Positions 53,402 to 62,467 of a stretch of DNA of 64,000 bases are shown piece by piece (position 1 is the first letter of the stretch; each line of letters opens with the position of its first letter). The notes under the pieces are model-generated. The model was not told the origin of the DNA and searched no databases. It worked only from the letters and a program-made list of their open reading frames with translations. The DNA is from Burkholderia sp. Bp8963. Its GTDB lineage: Bacteria; Pseudomonadota; Gammaproteobacteria; Burkholderiales; Burkholderiaceae. A program made the position numbers and the translations under genes. The stretch covers positions 57,623 to 121,622 of the forward strand of contig NZ_QTQP01000023.1 in assembly GCF_003854275.1 (NCBI RefSeq). Direction: 5' to 3'.

Positions 53402-53761
53402 GACGAGCTCCAGTGAAGGGTGGTTTCGGTGTCGACAGCATTGCCGCGCCCGATGAACCGCATCTTATGGGGCGGTGCGCGCCAGATAAATCTCGATCGG
53501 ACTCACAAACTGTTACCGTCCGGAGAACGATGAGGCCCGTCCTATCGGGCGTTGCCAATGGGGGCATGCAATCGTGACCAATCCGGTCGGGCTATGAGAG
53601 CGGACGCGCGATCTGCCGCGGCGACGCGGTGTTCCAGCCGCGCCACGCGCAGCCGCCTGCGCTGAATGCCAACGAGATGATCCTCGCGTCCGAGCTGTGC
53701 GCGGGCGCATGACGCCGGGTTCGGCTGGTGTCCGCCCGCTTGACCGGCTATCCGCCGCCGC
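53402..53761. other. Intergenic region, possible gene relic
   Basis: No intact gene. On the plus strand a short open stretch at about 53587-53712 reads SGYESGRAICRGDAVFQ and ends LNANEMILASELCAGA before a stop. It looks like a protein C-terminus but I cannot name it. Confidence 0.35.
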
Positions 53762-54679
53762 TCAGCAGCGCTTCCCCTGAAGTGTCGGGATCTGCGCGTA
53801 CACGCTGGCCAGCCAGTCGACGAAGAGCTTCAGCTTGGCCGGTACGTGCCGATTCGGCGGATACAACACGGAGATCGGCCGCGGCGGCGGGCTGAACTCG
53901 GACAGAACCTCCTGCAACGCGCCGGATTTCAGATGCGGCTCGACGAAAAACAGCGTGGTCTTGATCAAGCCGAGCCCTGCGAGCCCGCATGCGATGTGGG
54001 TATCGGCCTCGTTGACCGCGACCGTGCCGCGCATCTGCACGATGTGTGTCTCGCCGTCGACGACGAAATCCCAGCTTCGCGGCCGGCCCGTGTCGGCCGA
54101 CACGTGGCTGACCGCGATATGCTGGGTCAGATCGTCGATCGTTTCCGGCACGCCATATCGCTCGAGATACGCGGGCGACGCACACGTGCAGGTCGTGAGG
54201 CTGCCGATCCGCTTCGCGATCATCCCGGAGTCGTCGAGCGCGCCGACCCGCACGACACAGTCGACACCCTCGCCGACGAGGTCGATCTGGCGGTCGGTCA
54301 CGCCGAGCTCCACCGTGATGTCCGGATGGGCAGCGAGAAAGGCCGGCAATGCAGGAACCACGATCTGCTTGGCCATCGCCGGTGGCAGGTTCACCTTCAG
54401 GCGGCCGCGCGCCGCGTTGCGCGAGTGGGACATCGACGCTTCCATGTCGTCGATCTCGCACAGCACCGCGACACAGCGTTCGTAATAGGCCTGCCCGTCC
54501 TCGGTCAGCGACAGCCTGCGCGTCGTGCGGTTCAATAGCCGGCAGCCGAGATGCTGTTCCAGCGTACGCAGCAGCGCGGACACGCGCGGCGTCGTCAGGC
54601 CGGACGTATCCGCCGCGCGTGTGAGGCTGCCCGTCTCGACGATGCGTGTGAACACGCGCATCGAAAGCAATGTATCCAT
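53762..54679 (-). CDS. LysR-family transcriptional regulator
   Basis: A 305-aa LTTR: HTH at about residues 15-60 (LTRAADTSGLTTPRVSALLR), effector domain from about 88 (GRLKVNLPPAMAKQIVVPAL). It lies 71 bp downstream of the molybdopterin subunit gene on the same strand. It could be read through from that operon and may regulate it. Confidence 0.92.
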   Translation of the reverse strand: MDTLLSMRVFTRIVETGSLTRAADTSGLTTPRVSALLRTLEQHLGCRLLNRTTRRLSLTEDGQAYYERCVAVLCEIDDMEASMSHSRNAARGRLKVNLPPAMAKQIVVPALPAFLAAHPDITVELGVTDRQIDLVGEGVDCVVRVGALDDSGMIAKRIGSLTTCTCASPAYLERYGVPETIDDLTQHIAVSHVSADTGRPRSWDFVVDGETHIVQMRGTVAVNEADTHIACGLAGLGLIKTTLFFVEPHLKSGALQEVLSEFSPPPRPISVLYPPNRHVPAKLKLFVDWLASVYAQIPTLQGKRC

Positions 54680-54750
54680 GAGTGGCGGATCCCCTCCCGG
54701 TGGATCGTCGGCGCCGGAATGGCCCGGTTTGCCAGTGAGTTTTCGTGCGT

Positions 54751-57012
54751 TTACGTGTCGATGCGTTTCCTGAGCGCGTCGCCGGCGAACGGCATTTCGC
54801 GCATGCGCTGGCCAGTCGCATCGAAGATCGCGTTCGCGAGCGCGCCGGCGGTCGGCCCCATCGATGCCTCGGCCGCGCCGAGGAACGGCGCGCCGGGGCG
54901 ATTGATCAGGTGTACCCGCAGGCTGTGCGGCACCGCCGAGAAGCGCAGGATCGGATAGCTGCTCCAGTCGAAGCTGCGAATCCTCTGCGTGTCGTACTTC
55001 AGCGCCTCGTACAGCGTCCAGCTCGCTGCCTGAATGATACCGCCCTCGATCTGGTTGCGGATGCCGTCGGGCGACACGATCTGGCCGGCGTCGACGGCCA
55101 CGTCCGCGTGATCGAGTGTCACCTGGCCGGTTTCAGGAACCACGGTGATTTCGACCGCCATCGCGACATAAGCCATCAGGTTCTTGTACTTGCCGAACGC
55201 GAAGCCAACGCCACGATTGCGTGCGCGCGGCGGCCGCGGCCAGCCGAACCGCTTCGCGGCGAGCTGGATCACCGCGCGTGCGCGCGGATCCTGCATGTGG
55301 CGCAGCCGGAATTCGACCGGATCGACGCCGGCCGCGTGCGCGAGCTCGTCCATGAAGCTCTCGATCGTGCACACGTTCGTGTGCGCGCCGAGCGATCGCA
55401 TCGCTGACGTCTGCAGCGGCATCGTCGGCGAGAAGTTGTTGACGATGTGCAGGTTCGGGAGTGCGTACAGCGGAATCGCGTTGCGGTCGCCGCCGCCCTC
55501 GGGCTGCGGCATCGGCGTCGACGGCGCGGACACGAACGGCGGCTCGAGCATCCGCGCGGGCAGCAGCCGCCCGGCATTGACGATCCGCTCGTTGTGCGAG
55601 CTGCTCCAGAGCGCATACTGCCAGTCGACGATATGGCCGCTTGCGTCGAGCGATGCGCTGACTTCGGTGACCATCGCGGGCGTGAAGTGGTCCCACGTGT
55701 GCTCCTGCTCGCGCATCCATTGAACGCGGATCGGCTGGCCCGGCATCGCAGTCGCGATCAATGCAGCGTGCGCGGCCGCGTCGTCCGCACCGTTGTGTCC
55801 GTAACAGCCGGAGCCTTCGGTGTGGATGCAGCGGATACTCGGCTTTGGCATCGACAGCATCTCGGCGAGCGCATCGCGCAGCGGATACACGCCTTGCGAG
55901 TGGGTCCATACAGTCAGGACTCCATTCTCGAGTTGCGCGACCGAGCATGACGGCCCGATCGAACCGTGCAGCAGGTAGTTCTTCCGGAAGGTTGCGGTCA
56001 ATGTCTTCGTTGCCGGCGCGACCGCCGTGTGCGTGTTGGCGATCTCGATGCGTTGCGTCGAAATGCGCTTCAGCTCGTCGTGAACCTTCTCGCGGTCCGG
56101 GAGCGGGCGGCCAGGCGACCAGTGGCAGCCCGCGGCGAGTGCGCGCTGCGCCTGCACCGCCTGCCATTCGCCGCGCGCGACGACGGCGAGCATGCTGCCG
56201 TTACGGACAATCCGTACGACGCCGGGCATTCGCACGACGGCGGCCTCGTCGAACGACAGCAACTTCGCGTCATAGACGGGCGGCATCACGATGCGCGCGT
56301 GCAGCATGCCGGGCAACTGCATGTCCTGCACGTAGCTGACGCCGCCGGTGACCTTGTTCGGAATGTCGAGCCGGGGCAGCGACGTGCCGATCACCGTGAA
56401 CGAGGCCGGATTCTTCAGCGGCGAAGTGGGTGAAGCCTTGCGATGCAGGTCGACGATTCGCACCGCTTCCCCGTAACTCATCGAGCGGCCGTCCGGCGCC
56501 TTGATCATGGCGTCGTTGACTGTCAGCGTACGCGCGTCGACGCCGAAGTGCTTCGCCGCGCCATCGACCAGCAGTCCGCGTACTTGCGCGGCGGCGTTCA
56601 GCAGTGCACTGCCGCTGTCAGCCATCGTATGGCTGCCGGCGGTCAGCCCTTCGTCGGGCGATGCGCCGGTGTCGGCGGTCAGGAACGTGATCAGCGAGGG
56701 CTTCACGTTCAGCTCTTCGGCGGCCACCTGCAAGAGCGCGGTACGCACGCCGGTGCCGAGTTCGACCTTGCCCGTGAACACGGTGATCTTGCCTTCCGGT
56801 GTGATCCTGATCCACGCGTCGAGCAGCGGATTGGTCTTCAGGCTGCCTGCCAGCGCTTGCGTTGCCTTCGATATATGCACGGCGGCGCCTTCGTCGGCGA
56901 TCACTTCCTGCGCGATCGCGCGGGCGGCCGGCGCGAGGCTGAACGCGACGAACAGCGCGCCCGAGACCATGAAATGCCGGCGGCCTTCATCAATGTCGTC
57001 GTGGTGGCTCAT
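54751..57012 (-). CDS. Molybdopterin-binding aldehyde/N-heterocycle dehydrogenase, large subunit (IorB-like)
   Basis: A 753-aa xanthine-oxidase-family large subunit of the isoquinoline 1-oxidoreductase beta-subunit type. A twin-arginine signal, GRRHFMVSGALFVAF (R11R12), sends the folded, cofactor-loaded enzyme to the periplasm. The N-terminal part (about 50-220) carries VFTGKVELGTGVRTALLQVA. The Moco-binding parts follow with GSIGPSCSVAQ, WTHSQGVYPLRDALAEML, and further on MRSLGAHTNVCTIESFMDEL. Its ATG overlaps the stop of the 2Fe-2S subunit gene by 4 nt. The substrate could be an aldehyde or N-heteroaromatic ring; sequence does not decide. Confidence 0.92.
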   Translation of the reverse strand: MSHHDDIDEGRRHFMVSGALFVAFSLAPAARAIAQEVIADEGAAVHISKATQALAGSLKTNPLLDAWIRITPEGKITVFTGKVELGTGVRTALLQVAAEELNVKPSLITFLTADTGASPDEGLTAGSHTMADSGSALLNAAAQVRGLLVDGAAKHFGVDARTLTVNDAMIKAPDGRSMSYGEAVRIVDLHRKASPTSPLKNPASFTVIGTSLPRLDIPNKVTGGVSYVQDMQLPGMLHARIVMPPVYDAKLLSFDEAAVVRMPGVVRIVRNGSMLAVVARGEWQAVQAQRALAAGCHWSPGRPLPDREKVHDELKRISTQRIEIANTHTAVAPATKTLTATFRKNYLLHGSIGPSCSVAQLENGVLTVWTHSQGVYPLRDALAEMLSMPKPSIRCIHTEGSGCYGHNGADDAAAHAALIATAMPGQPIRVQWMREQEHTWDHFTPAMVTEVSASLDASGHIVDWQYALWSSSHNERIVNAGRLLPARMLEPPFVSAPSTPMPQPEGGGDRNAIPLYALPNLHIVNNFSPTMPLQTSAMRSLGAHTNVCTIESFMDELAHAAGVDPVEFRLRHMQDPRARAVIQLAAKRFGWPRPPRARNRGVGFAFGKYKNLMAYVAMAVEITVVPETGQVTLDHADVAVDAGQIVSPDGIRNQIEGGIIQAASWTLYEALKYDTQRIRSFDWSSYPILRFSAVPHSLRVHLINRPGAPFLGAAEASMGPTAGALANAIFDATGQRMREMPFAGDALRKRIDT

Positions 57013-57512
57013 CAGATCGGCCTGCTGATTGTGACGGGTGGGGACGTGCCTTCCGGTTCCGGCAGCCCGGCGACTTGCCGCACGGCCGCCAGGATCCGCA
57101 TATGGGTACCGCAACGGCACAGATTCGGTTCCATGTGCGCGCGCAACTCGTGCTCGGTCGGCTTGGGGTGGCGTTCCAGTAGTGCCTGTGCGCGCATGAT
57201 CATCCCGGCGATGCAGTAACCGCACTGCGCAGCCTGATGATCGATGAACGCGCGTTGCAGCGGTCCCGGGTGGTCGGCCGTGCCCAGACTCTCGATGGTC
57301 CTGACGCGACGCTGCCCGATGGCGGCGACCGGAATCAGGCACGAGAACATCGGCTTGTCGTCGACGATCACGGTGCACGCGCCGCATTGTCCGAGACCGC
57401 AGCCGAATTTCGCACCGTGCAGATGGAGGTCGTTGCGCAACGCATACAGGAGCGGGGTGGACGGGTCGATGTCGAGCGTGTGCTGGACACCGTTCACGGT
57501 GAGGGTAATCAT
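57012..57512 (-). CDS. 2Fe-2S subunit of the molybdopterin dehydrogenase (IorA-like)
   Basis: A 166-aa protein with the two [2Fe-2S] clusters of the small subunit. The plant-type ferredoxin cysteines are C38, C43, C46 and C58 (CGLGQCGAC...C). The helical-domain cysteines are C97, C100, C132 and C134 (CGYC...CRC). It passes electrons from the Moco subunit towards the cytochrome encoded just upstream. GGAGGACAGCGCG precedes the ATG, and both ends overlap neighbouring genes by 4 nt. It has no signal peptide of its own and is presumably exported together with the TAT-tagged large subunit. Confidence 0.95.
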   Translation of the reverse strand: MITLTVNGVQHTLDIDPSTPLLYALRNDLHLHGAKFGCGLGQCGACTVIVDDKPMFSCLIPVAAIGQRRVRTIESLGTADHPGPLQRAFIDHQAAQCGYCIAGMIMRAQALLERHPKPTEHELRAHMEPNLCRCGTHMRILAAVRQVAGLPEPEGTSPPVTISRPI

Positions 57513-58792
57513 CGCGCGCTGTCCTCCTTTCTGAGCTTCGCGGCCATGGTGTCGACGCCGGTCCAGGCGGGCTGGCCGGAATAGGCGCCGCGAACGTACG
57601 CGGCGAGATCCGCAATCTGCTGGTCGTCGTACTGTTCGATGAATGACGGCATGTAGTTGAGGGTGTCCTCGCCGTGCCAGCCGATTCCGTTGAACATCAT
57701 CTGGATCGCGTTGCGCGGTGTATCCGCGCTGATAGCACTGCTGAATGCGAGCGTCGGCCGCTCGCCGATGGCCTGCATCGGCGATCCGGGCCCGTGGCAC
57801 TGCGCGCACGACGCCTGGAACAGCGCCGAGCCGCGCTGCTCGGCGGGCGTCGGCGTTTTGCCTGCGACCTTCGTCATCACGGGTTGTGCCGTGGCCCCCG
57901 GCTTCTGAATCGACAGGATGTACGTCGCGATCGCCTCGACGTCCTCGACCGGCACCGTCGCAAGATCGCGCGTCACCGGCAGCATCGGCCCGGCGGCCGC
58001 ACCGTGTTCGCTCGCGCGACCCGTGCGCAGATAAGTGACGAGCTGTGCCTGCGTCCACGGGTGCACTGCATTGCCGAGCGCATTGAGCGGCGGCGCTTCC
58101 CAGCCGTCGACGATCCCGCCGTCGAACGCCTTGCCGGATTGCTCGCCGCCGATCGCATTCAGCGGCGAATGGCAGGATGCGCAGTGCCCGAGGCCATCGA
58201 CGAGCAGCTTGCCGCGATTCCACTGGGACGATTGCGTCGCATCGGGCTGGTATTCGCCCTTGCGCAGAAACAGGACGTTCCAGAATGCAACGGGCGGGCG
58301 GAAGTTCAGCGGGAAGATCAGCGCGTTCGCAGGCGTCGACGCGTGAACTGGCTCGCGGGTCATCAGGTACGCATAGGCGGCCGCGATATCGTGGTCGGAG
58401 ATGCGTGTGAAATGGGTGTACGGAAACGCCGGATAGAGCTGGTGGCCGTCGCGCGCGATCCCGCTGCGCAGCGCGCGAGCGAACGCTTCCTGCGACCAGC
58501 GGCCGATGCCGGTGTCCGGATCGGGCGTGATATTGGTCGCGTAGATCGTGCCGAATGGCGTCGCGAGCGGCAAGCCGCCCGCGAACGGCTGGCCGTTATT
58601 CGCCGTGTGACAGACGACGCAGTCACCAAGCGCGACGACGCGCGCGCCCGCGCGCACGAGCTGCGGGTCGAACGACGCAGGCGCTGGCGCCGCGACCGGT
58701 GCGATCGACGGCTCGACCATGATGCCGATCGCGATCGCCAGGCCGACGAGCGCAATCCCGGCGGCGCCGAACCAGAGTCGTTTGTGTTTCAT
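57509..58792 (-). CDS. Tri-haem cytochrome c, electron acceptor subunit
   Basis: A 427-aa membrane-anchored cytochrome. An uncleaved signal/membrane helix lies at about residues 7-26, followed by three c-type haem sites: CVVCH at 58-62, CASCH at 204-208 and CAQCH at 329-333. The GGLPLATPFGTIYATNITPD stretch is shared with the cytochrome subunits of periplasmic alcohol, aldehyde and gluconate dehydrogenases. It would take electrons from the IorA/IorB-like enzyme and hand them to the respiratory chain. TGGAGC precedes the ATG. Its stop overlaps the next ATG (ATGA), so the three genes are translated as one coupled unit. Confidence 0.93.
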   Translation of the reverse strand: MKHKRLWFGAAGIALVGLAIAIGIMVEPSIAPVAAPAPASFDPQLVRAGARVVALGDCVVCHTANNGQPFAGGLPLATPFGTIYATNITPDPDTGIGRWSQEAFARALRSGIARDGHQLYPAFPYTHFTRISDHDIAAAYAYLMTREPVHASTPANALIFPLNFRPPVAFWNVLFLRKGEYQPDATQSSQWNRGKLLVDGLGHCASCHSPLNAIGGEQSGKAFDGGIVDGWEAPPLNALGNAVHPWTQAQLVTYLRTGRASEHGAAAGPMLPVTRDLATVPVEDVEAIATYILSIQKPGATAQPVMTKVAGKTPTPAEQRGSALFQASCAQCHGPGSPMQAIGERPTLAFSSAISADTPRNAIQMMFNGIGWHGEDTLNYMPSFIEQYDDQQIADLAAYVRGAYSGQPAWTGVDTMAAKLRKEDSAR

Positions 58793-59135
58793 CGGATGCT
58801 CCAGACAGATCGCTGCGCGCGCTACGTCACGCCGGTTGCGCGCCGATCGGGCGATCGCCGGCACCGTGTGCGGCGGCGATCGACATACGTGCCACGGCCC
58901 GCACACGCTCGCCGCGACAGGCATGCCTGCTCGCGCGACTGCGAACGCGCGTGCAGGCCGCCGATGCCGCTGCTGCGACATACAGATGGCGGGATTTGAT
59001 TGCGAGACGGGTACGTGGGGATACGCGGGGCGCTCGCCAAATGAGCGCCGCGTGCGGGCCGGTTCAAAGCGGCCCGCAGCCGGCCGTCGCCTCGCGTCGC
59101 CTCGTGTTGCAATGCGGCGGCCGGTGTCGCTTGCG
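58793..59135. other. Intergenic region with a relic of a LysR 3' end
   Basis: No intact gene. 59022-59100 is block 1, copy B, of the duplicated LysR/promoter cassette. The rest lies upstream of the cytochrome gene and should hold its promoter, but no clear boxes were seen. Confidence 0.5.
59022..59100 (+). repeat. Block 1, copy B: decayed LysR 3' end
   Basis: TACGCGGGGCGCTCGCC, then CGTGCGGGCCGGTTCAAAGC, then GCCGGCCGTCGC match 50001-50080. In copy B the reading frame of the LysR tail is not maintained and there is no LysR gene upstream. It is therefore a relic. Confidence 0.7.
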
Positions 59136-59822
59136 TCAGCGTGCCGGAACGGGGGCGAGCGCCTCGTGCGGCGTTTCGGCGCGTTGCGGCGCCTTATGGA
59201 CCATCGTGTACGCGTAGTCGACACCCATCCCGTACGCGCCGGAGTGCTCCTTCACGAGTTTCATCACCGCGTCATACGTATCGCGGTGCGCCCAGTCGCG
59301 CTGCCATTCGAGCAGCACCTGCTGCCAGGTGACCGGCACGACGCCGGCCTGGATCATGCGTTGCATCGCGTAGTCGTGCGCGTCCTTGCTGGTGCCGCCC
59401 GATGCGTCGGCGACCATGTAGATCTCGTAGCCGCCTTCGAGCATTGCGCACAGTGCGAACGAGTTGTTGCAGACCTCGGTCCACAGGCCCGATACGACCA
59501 CCTTGTTGCGGCCGTTCGCCTTCAATGCGTCACGCACCTTCTGGTCGTCCCACGAGTTCATCGAAGTACGCTCGAGCAGTTTCTGCCCCGGGAACACGTC
59601 GAGCAGCTCCGGATACGTAAAGCCGGAGAACGACTCGGTTTCCACCGTAGTGATGGTGGTCGGGATGTTGAAGATCTTCGCCGCCTTGGCGAGACCAACC
59701 GTATTGTTCTTCAATACCTGGCGGTCGATCGATTGGACGCCGAACGCCATTTGCGGCTGATGATCGATGAAGATCAGCTGGCTGTTGTGCGGCGTGAGGA
59801 CTTCAAGCTTCGGGTTTGCCAT
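59136..59822 (-). CDS. Isochorismatase-family cysteine hydrolase (YcaC-like)
   Basis: A 228-aa isochorismatase-fold protein. The catalytic Asp is in LIFIDHQPQMAFG near residue 20, the SMNSWDD region is near 88, and the nucleophilic Cys is in VVSGLWTEVCNN near 118. This is the arrangement of the YcaC-like group of unknown physiological substrate (amide/nitrile or isochorismate-type hydrolysis). GGAGCCCACC precedes the ATG. It lies in opposite orientation between the two separated halves of the duplicated promoter cassette, which are contiguous at the 50-kb locus. Confidence 0.92.
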   Translation of the reverse strand: MANPKLEVLTPHNSQLIFIDHQPQMAFGVQSIDRQVLKNNTVGLAKAAKIFNIPTTITTVETESFSGFTYPELLDVFPGQKLLERTSMNSWDDQKVRDALKANGRNKVVVSGLWTEVCNNSFALCAMLEGGYEIYMVADASGGTSKDAHDYAMQRMIQAGVVPVTWQQVLLEWQRDWAHRDTYDAVMKLVKEHSGAYGMGVDYAYTMVHKAPQRAETPHEALAPVPAR

Positions 59823-60272
59823 GGTGGGCTCCGTGATGATCCGGTATCGGGGAGGGTGCGAGCGGGTGACGCCCGACGGTGCGGGTCGCGGCTGCATCGC
59901 ATTGCGATGCAGCACGCACTGCATGGGCGTGACCAAGCGCGCTGCCCGATCGACGAGGAGCGGCGCGACCAGCGTCCATGACACGACGAATGTTAGGTGG
60001 CCGATCACGCACGGTCTTGAACGATAGTGGCGAAATTTGTCGGCAAGTCGCGTGACGCGCGAGGCAATCCGTGTCCGCATGTCGCCCCGCGTTGCGTGAT
60101 GGCATGCGTTGCGGCAATTGTTCAAATCTGGCGACTTACGTTCAATACGGATTCGCGCGGCGCTGAGATAGTGGGACATGAGTCGCCGCTCGCGCAGCGC
60201 ATGCGTGGCGCCGGCGATCGCGTCGCACGTCCGCCCGGCGCATACGGGGCGGCATTCACGGAACCCTCAGTC
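59823..60272. promoter_or_regulatory. Divergent control region with conserved promoter block
   Basis: This 450-bp region separates the isochorismatase-like gene from the XapX operon. Its main content is block 2, copy B (60061-60174). Nothing else could be assigned. Confidence 0.55.
60061..60174 (+). promoter_or_regulatory. Block 2, copy B: conserved promoter block of the XapX operon
   Basis: This 114-bp stretch aligns base for base, without gaps, to 50081-50194. The two GTTCAA direct repeats sit at 60120-60125 and 60140-60145, again 20 bp apart, with the same TTCAATACG...GCGCTGAGATAGTGG following. It lies about 100 bp upstream of the XapX start codon. Confidence 0.72.
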
Positions 60273-60581
60273 ATGAAAGTCTACGTTGCGTCACTCGCGA
60301 TGGGCGTCCTCGTCGGCGTCATCTACGGCCTCTTCAACGTGCGCTCGCCGGCGCCGCCCGTCATTGCGCTGGTCGGCCTGCTCGGCATTCTGCTCGGTGA
60401 GCAGGTGCCGCCACTCGTGAAGCGTCTCGTCGCGCCCCAGGCGCAGCAGACGTCGTTCCTGCGGCACCAGGTGCAGCCGCACATGTTCGGCCAGTTGCCG
60501 ACCTGCCCGAAATCGCCGGCGCCGACGGTCGCGTCCGCCGGTACCACCGAGACGAATCCCGGAGAACACCGCCATGGCTGA
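60273..60581 (+). CDS. XapX-domain (DUF1427) membrane protein
   Basis: A 102-aa protein. Two membrane helices (VASLAMGVLVGVIYGLF and ALVGLLGILLGEQV) bracket the conserved FNVRSPAPPVIALVGLLG loop of XapX proteins. The C-terminal about 50 residues (from QQTSFLRHQVQPHMFG) are an extra hydrophilic tail beyond the usual about 60-residue length. It heads the operon and overlaps the amidohydrolase gene by 8 nt. The function of XapX is unknown. Confidence 0.9.
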   Translation: MKVYVASLAMGVLVGVIYGLFNVRSPAPPVIALVGLLGILLGEQVPPLVKRLVAPQAQQTSFLRHQVQPHMFGQLPTCPKSPAPTVASAGTTETNPGEHRHG

Positions 60582-62466
60582 GAACACCGCGCATCCCGAC
60601 CTGATCCTGCACCGCGGCCGCTTTGCGACGCTCGATCGCGCCAATCCGCATGCCACCGCCGTGGCGATCCGCGACGGTCGCTTCGTGCACGTCGGCGGCG
60701 ACGAGACGCTGCAACTCGCCGGACCCGCCACGCGGACCATCGACCTGCAAGGGCGGCTCGTGCTGCCGGGGCTGATCGATAACCATCTGCACATCATTCG
60801 CGGCGGCCTGAACTTCAATATGGAGTTGCGCTGGGATGGCGTGCGCAGCCTTGCGGACGCGATGGACATGCTGCGCCGGCAGGTCGCAGTCACGCCGGCG
60901 CCGCAGTGGGTGCGCGTGGTCGGCGGCTTCACCGAGCACCAGTTCGTCGAGAAGCGCCTGCCGACGATCGAGGAACTGAACCTCGTCGCGCCGGACACGC
61001 CTGTGTTCCTGCTGCATCTGTACGACCGCGCGCTGCTGAATGCGGCCGCGCTGCGCGCGGTCGGCTACACGAAGGACACGCCGGAGCCGCCCGGCGGCGA
61101 GATCGTCCGCGACGCGGCCGGCAATCCGACGGGGTTGCTGATCGCAAAGCCGAATGCGGCGATTTTGTATGCGACGCTTGCGAAGGGGCCGAAGCTGCCG
61201 TTCGAATACCAGGTCAATTCGACGCGGCACTTCATGCGCGAGCTGAACCGGCTCGGCGTGACCGGTGCGATCGACGCGGGCGGCGGGTTCCAGAACTATC
61301 CGGACGACTATGCGGTGATCGAGCAGCTCGCGAAGGAGAACCTGTTGACGGTGCGCCTCGCGTACAACCTGTTTACGCAGAAGCCGAAGCAGGAGAAGGA
61401 GGATTTCCTGAACTGGACCGCAACGTCGCGCTACCAGGACGGCTCGGACTACTTCCGCCACAACGGCGCGGGCGAAATGCTGGTGTTCTCCGCCGCGGAT
61501 TTCGAGGATTTCCGCCAGCCGCGCCCCGACATGCCGCCCGAGATGGAGGGCGACCTGGAGGAGGTCGTGCGCGTGCTCGCGCAGAACCGCTGGCCGTGGC
61601 GCATGCATGCGACGTATGACGAAACGATCAGCCGCGCGCTCGACGTGTTCGAGCGCGTGAATCGCGACGTCCCGCTGGAAGGGCTTCACTGGTTCTTCGA
61701 TCACGCGGAAACGATCTCGGACCAATCGATCGACCGGATCGCCGCGCTCGGCGGCGGGATCGCGGTGCAACACCGGATGGCGTACCAGGGCGAGTACTTC
61801 GTCGAGCGTTATGGCAACGCGGCGGCCGAGGCGACGCCGCCGGTGAAGCGGATGCTCGACCGCGGCGTGAAGGTGTCGGCCGGCACCGACGCGACACGTG
61901 TCGCGAGCTACAACCCGTGGGTGTCGCTGTCGTGGCTCGCGACCGGCAAGACGGTCGGCGGCCTGCAACTGTATCCGCGCGCGAACTGTCTCGACCGTGA
62001 AACCGCGCTGCGGATGTGGACCGAGAACGTGACGTGGTTCTCGAACGAGATCGGCAAGAAGGGACGTATCGAGGCCGGGCAGCTCGCGGACCTGATCGTG
62101 CCCGACCGCGACTTCTTTGCATGCGCTGAAGCGGAAATCGCGGATACCACGTCGCTGTTAACGATGGTTGGCGGCAAGGTCGTCTACGGTGCCGGTCCGT
62201 TCGCGGAGCACGACGAAGGCGCACCGCCGCCGGCGATGCCCGACTGGTCGCCCGCGCGCACGTTCGGCGGGTATGCGGGCTGGGCGGACACCGAAGGCGG
62301 CGCTTCGTTGCAGCGTGTGGTGCGGGAGGCTGCGAGCGCTTGCTCGTGCGCGAACAATTGCGGGATTCACGCGCACCGGCACGCGAGCGCATGGAGCAGC
62401 AAGCTTCCGGTCGCGGATCTCAAGAGTTTTTGGGGTGCGCTAGGCTGCTCCTGCTGGGCAATCTGA
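60574..62466 (+). CDS. Amidohydrolase family protein (YtcJ-like, amidohydrolase_3)
   Basis: A 630-aa metal-dependent hydrolase. The N-terminal beta-sandwich ends in RLVLPGLIDNHLHIIRGG, whose HLH supplies the first metal ligands (near residue 71). A His is in MHATYDET near 350, FDHAETISD near 380, and the catalytic Asp is in KVSAGTDATRV near 437, followed by the closing sandwich (IEAGQLADLIV). The C-terminal about 50 residues (after AGWADTEGG) are Cys-rich (ACSCANNCG...GCSCW), which is unusual. The substrate is unknown. It starts inside the XapX gene and is followed by DoxX after 1 bp. Confidence 0.92.
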   Translation: MAENTAHPDLILHRGRFATLDRANPHATAVAIRDGRFVHVGGDETLQLAGPATRTIDLQGRLVLPGLIDNHLHIIRGGLNFNMELRWDGVRSLADAMDMLRRQVAVTPAPQWVRVVGGFTEHQFVEKRLPTIEELNLVAPDTPVFLLHLYDRALLNAAALRAVGYTKDTPEPPGGEIVRDAAGNPTGLLIAKPNAAILYATLAKGPKLPFEYQVNSTRHFMRELNRLGVTGAIDAGGGFQNYPDDYAVIEQLAKENLLTVRLAYNLFTQKPKQEKEDFLNWTATSRYQDGSDYFRHNGAGEMLVFSAADFEDFRQPRPDMPPEMEGDLEEVVRVLAQNRWPWRMHATYDETISRALDVFERVNRDVPLEGLHWFFDHAETISDQSIDRIAALGGGIAVQHRMAYQGEYFVERYGNAAAEATPPVKRMLDRGVKVSAGTDATRVASYNPWVSLSWLATGKTVGGLQLYPRANCLDRETALRMWTENVTWFSNEIGKKGRIEAGQLADLIVPDRDFFACAEAEIADTTSLLTMVGGKVVYGAGPFAEHDEGAPPPAMPDWSPARTFGGYAGWADTEGGASLQRVVREAASACSCANNCGIHAHRHASAWSSKLPVADLKSFWGALGCSCWAI

Positions 62467-62467
62467 C

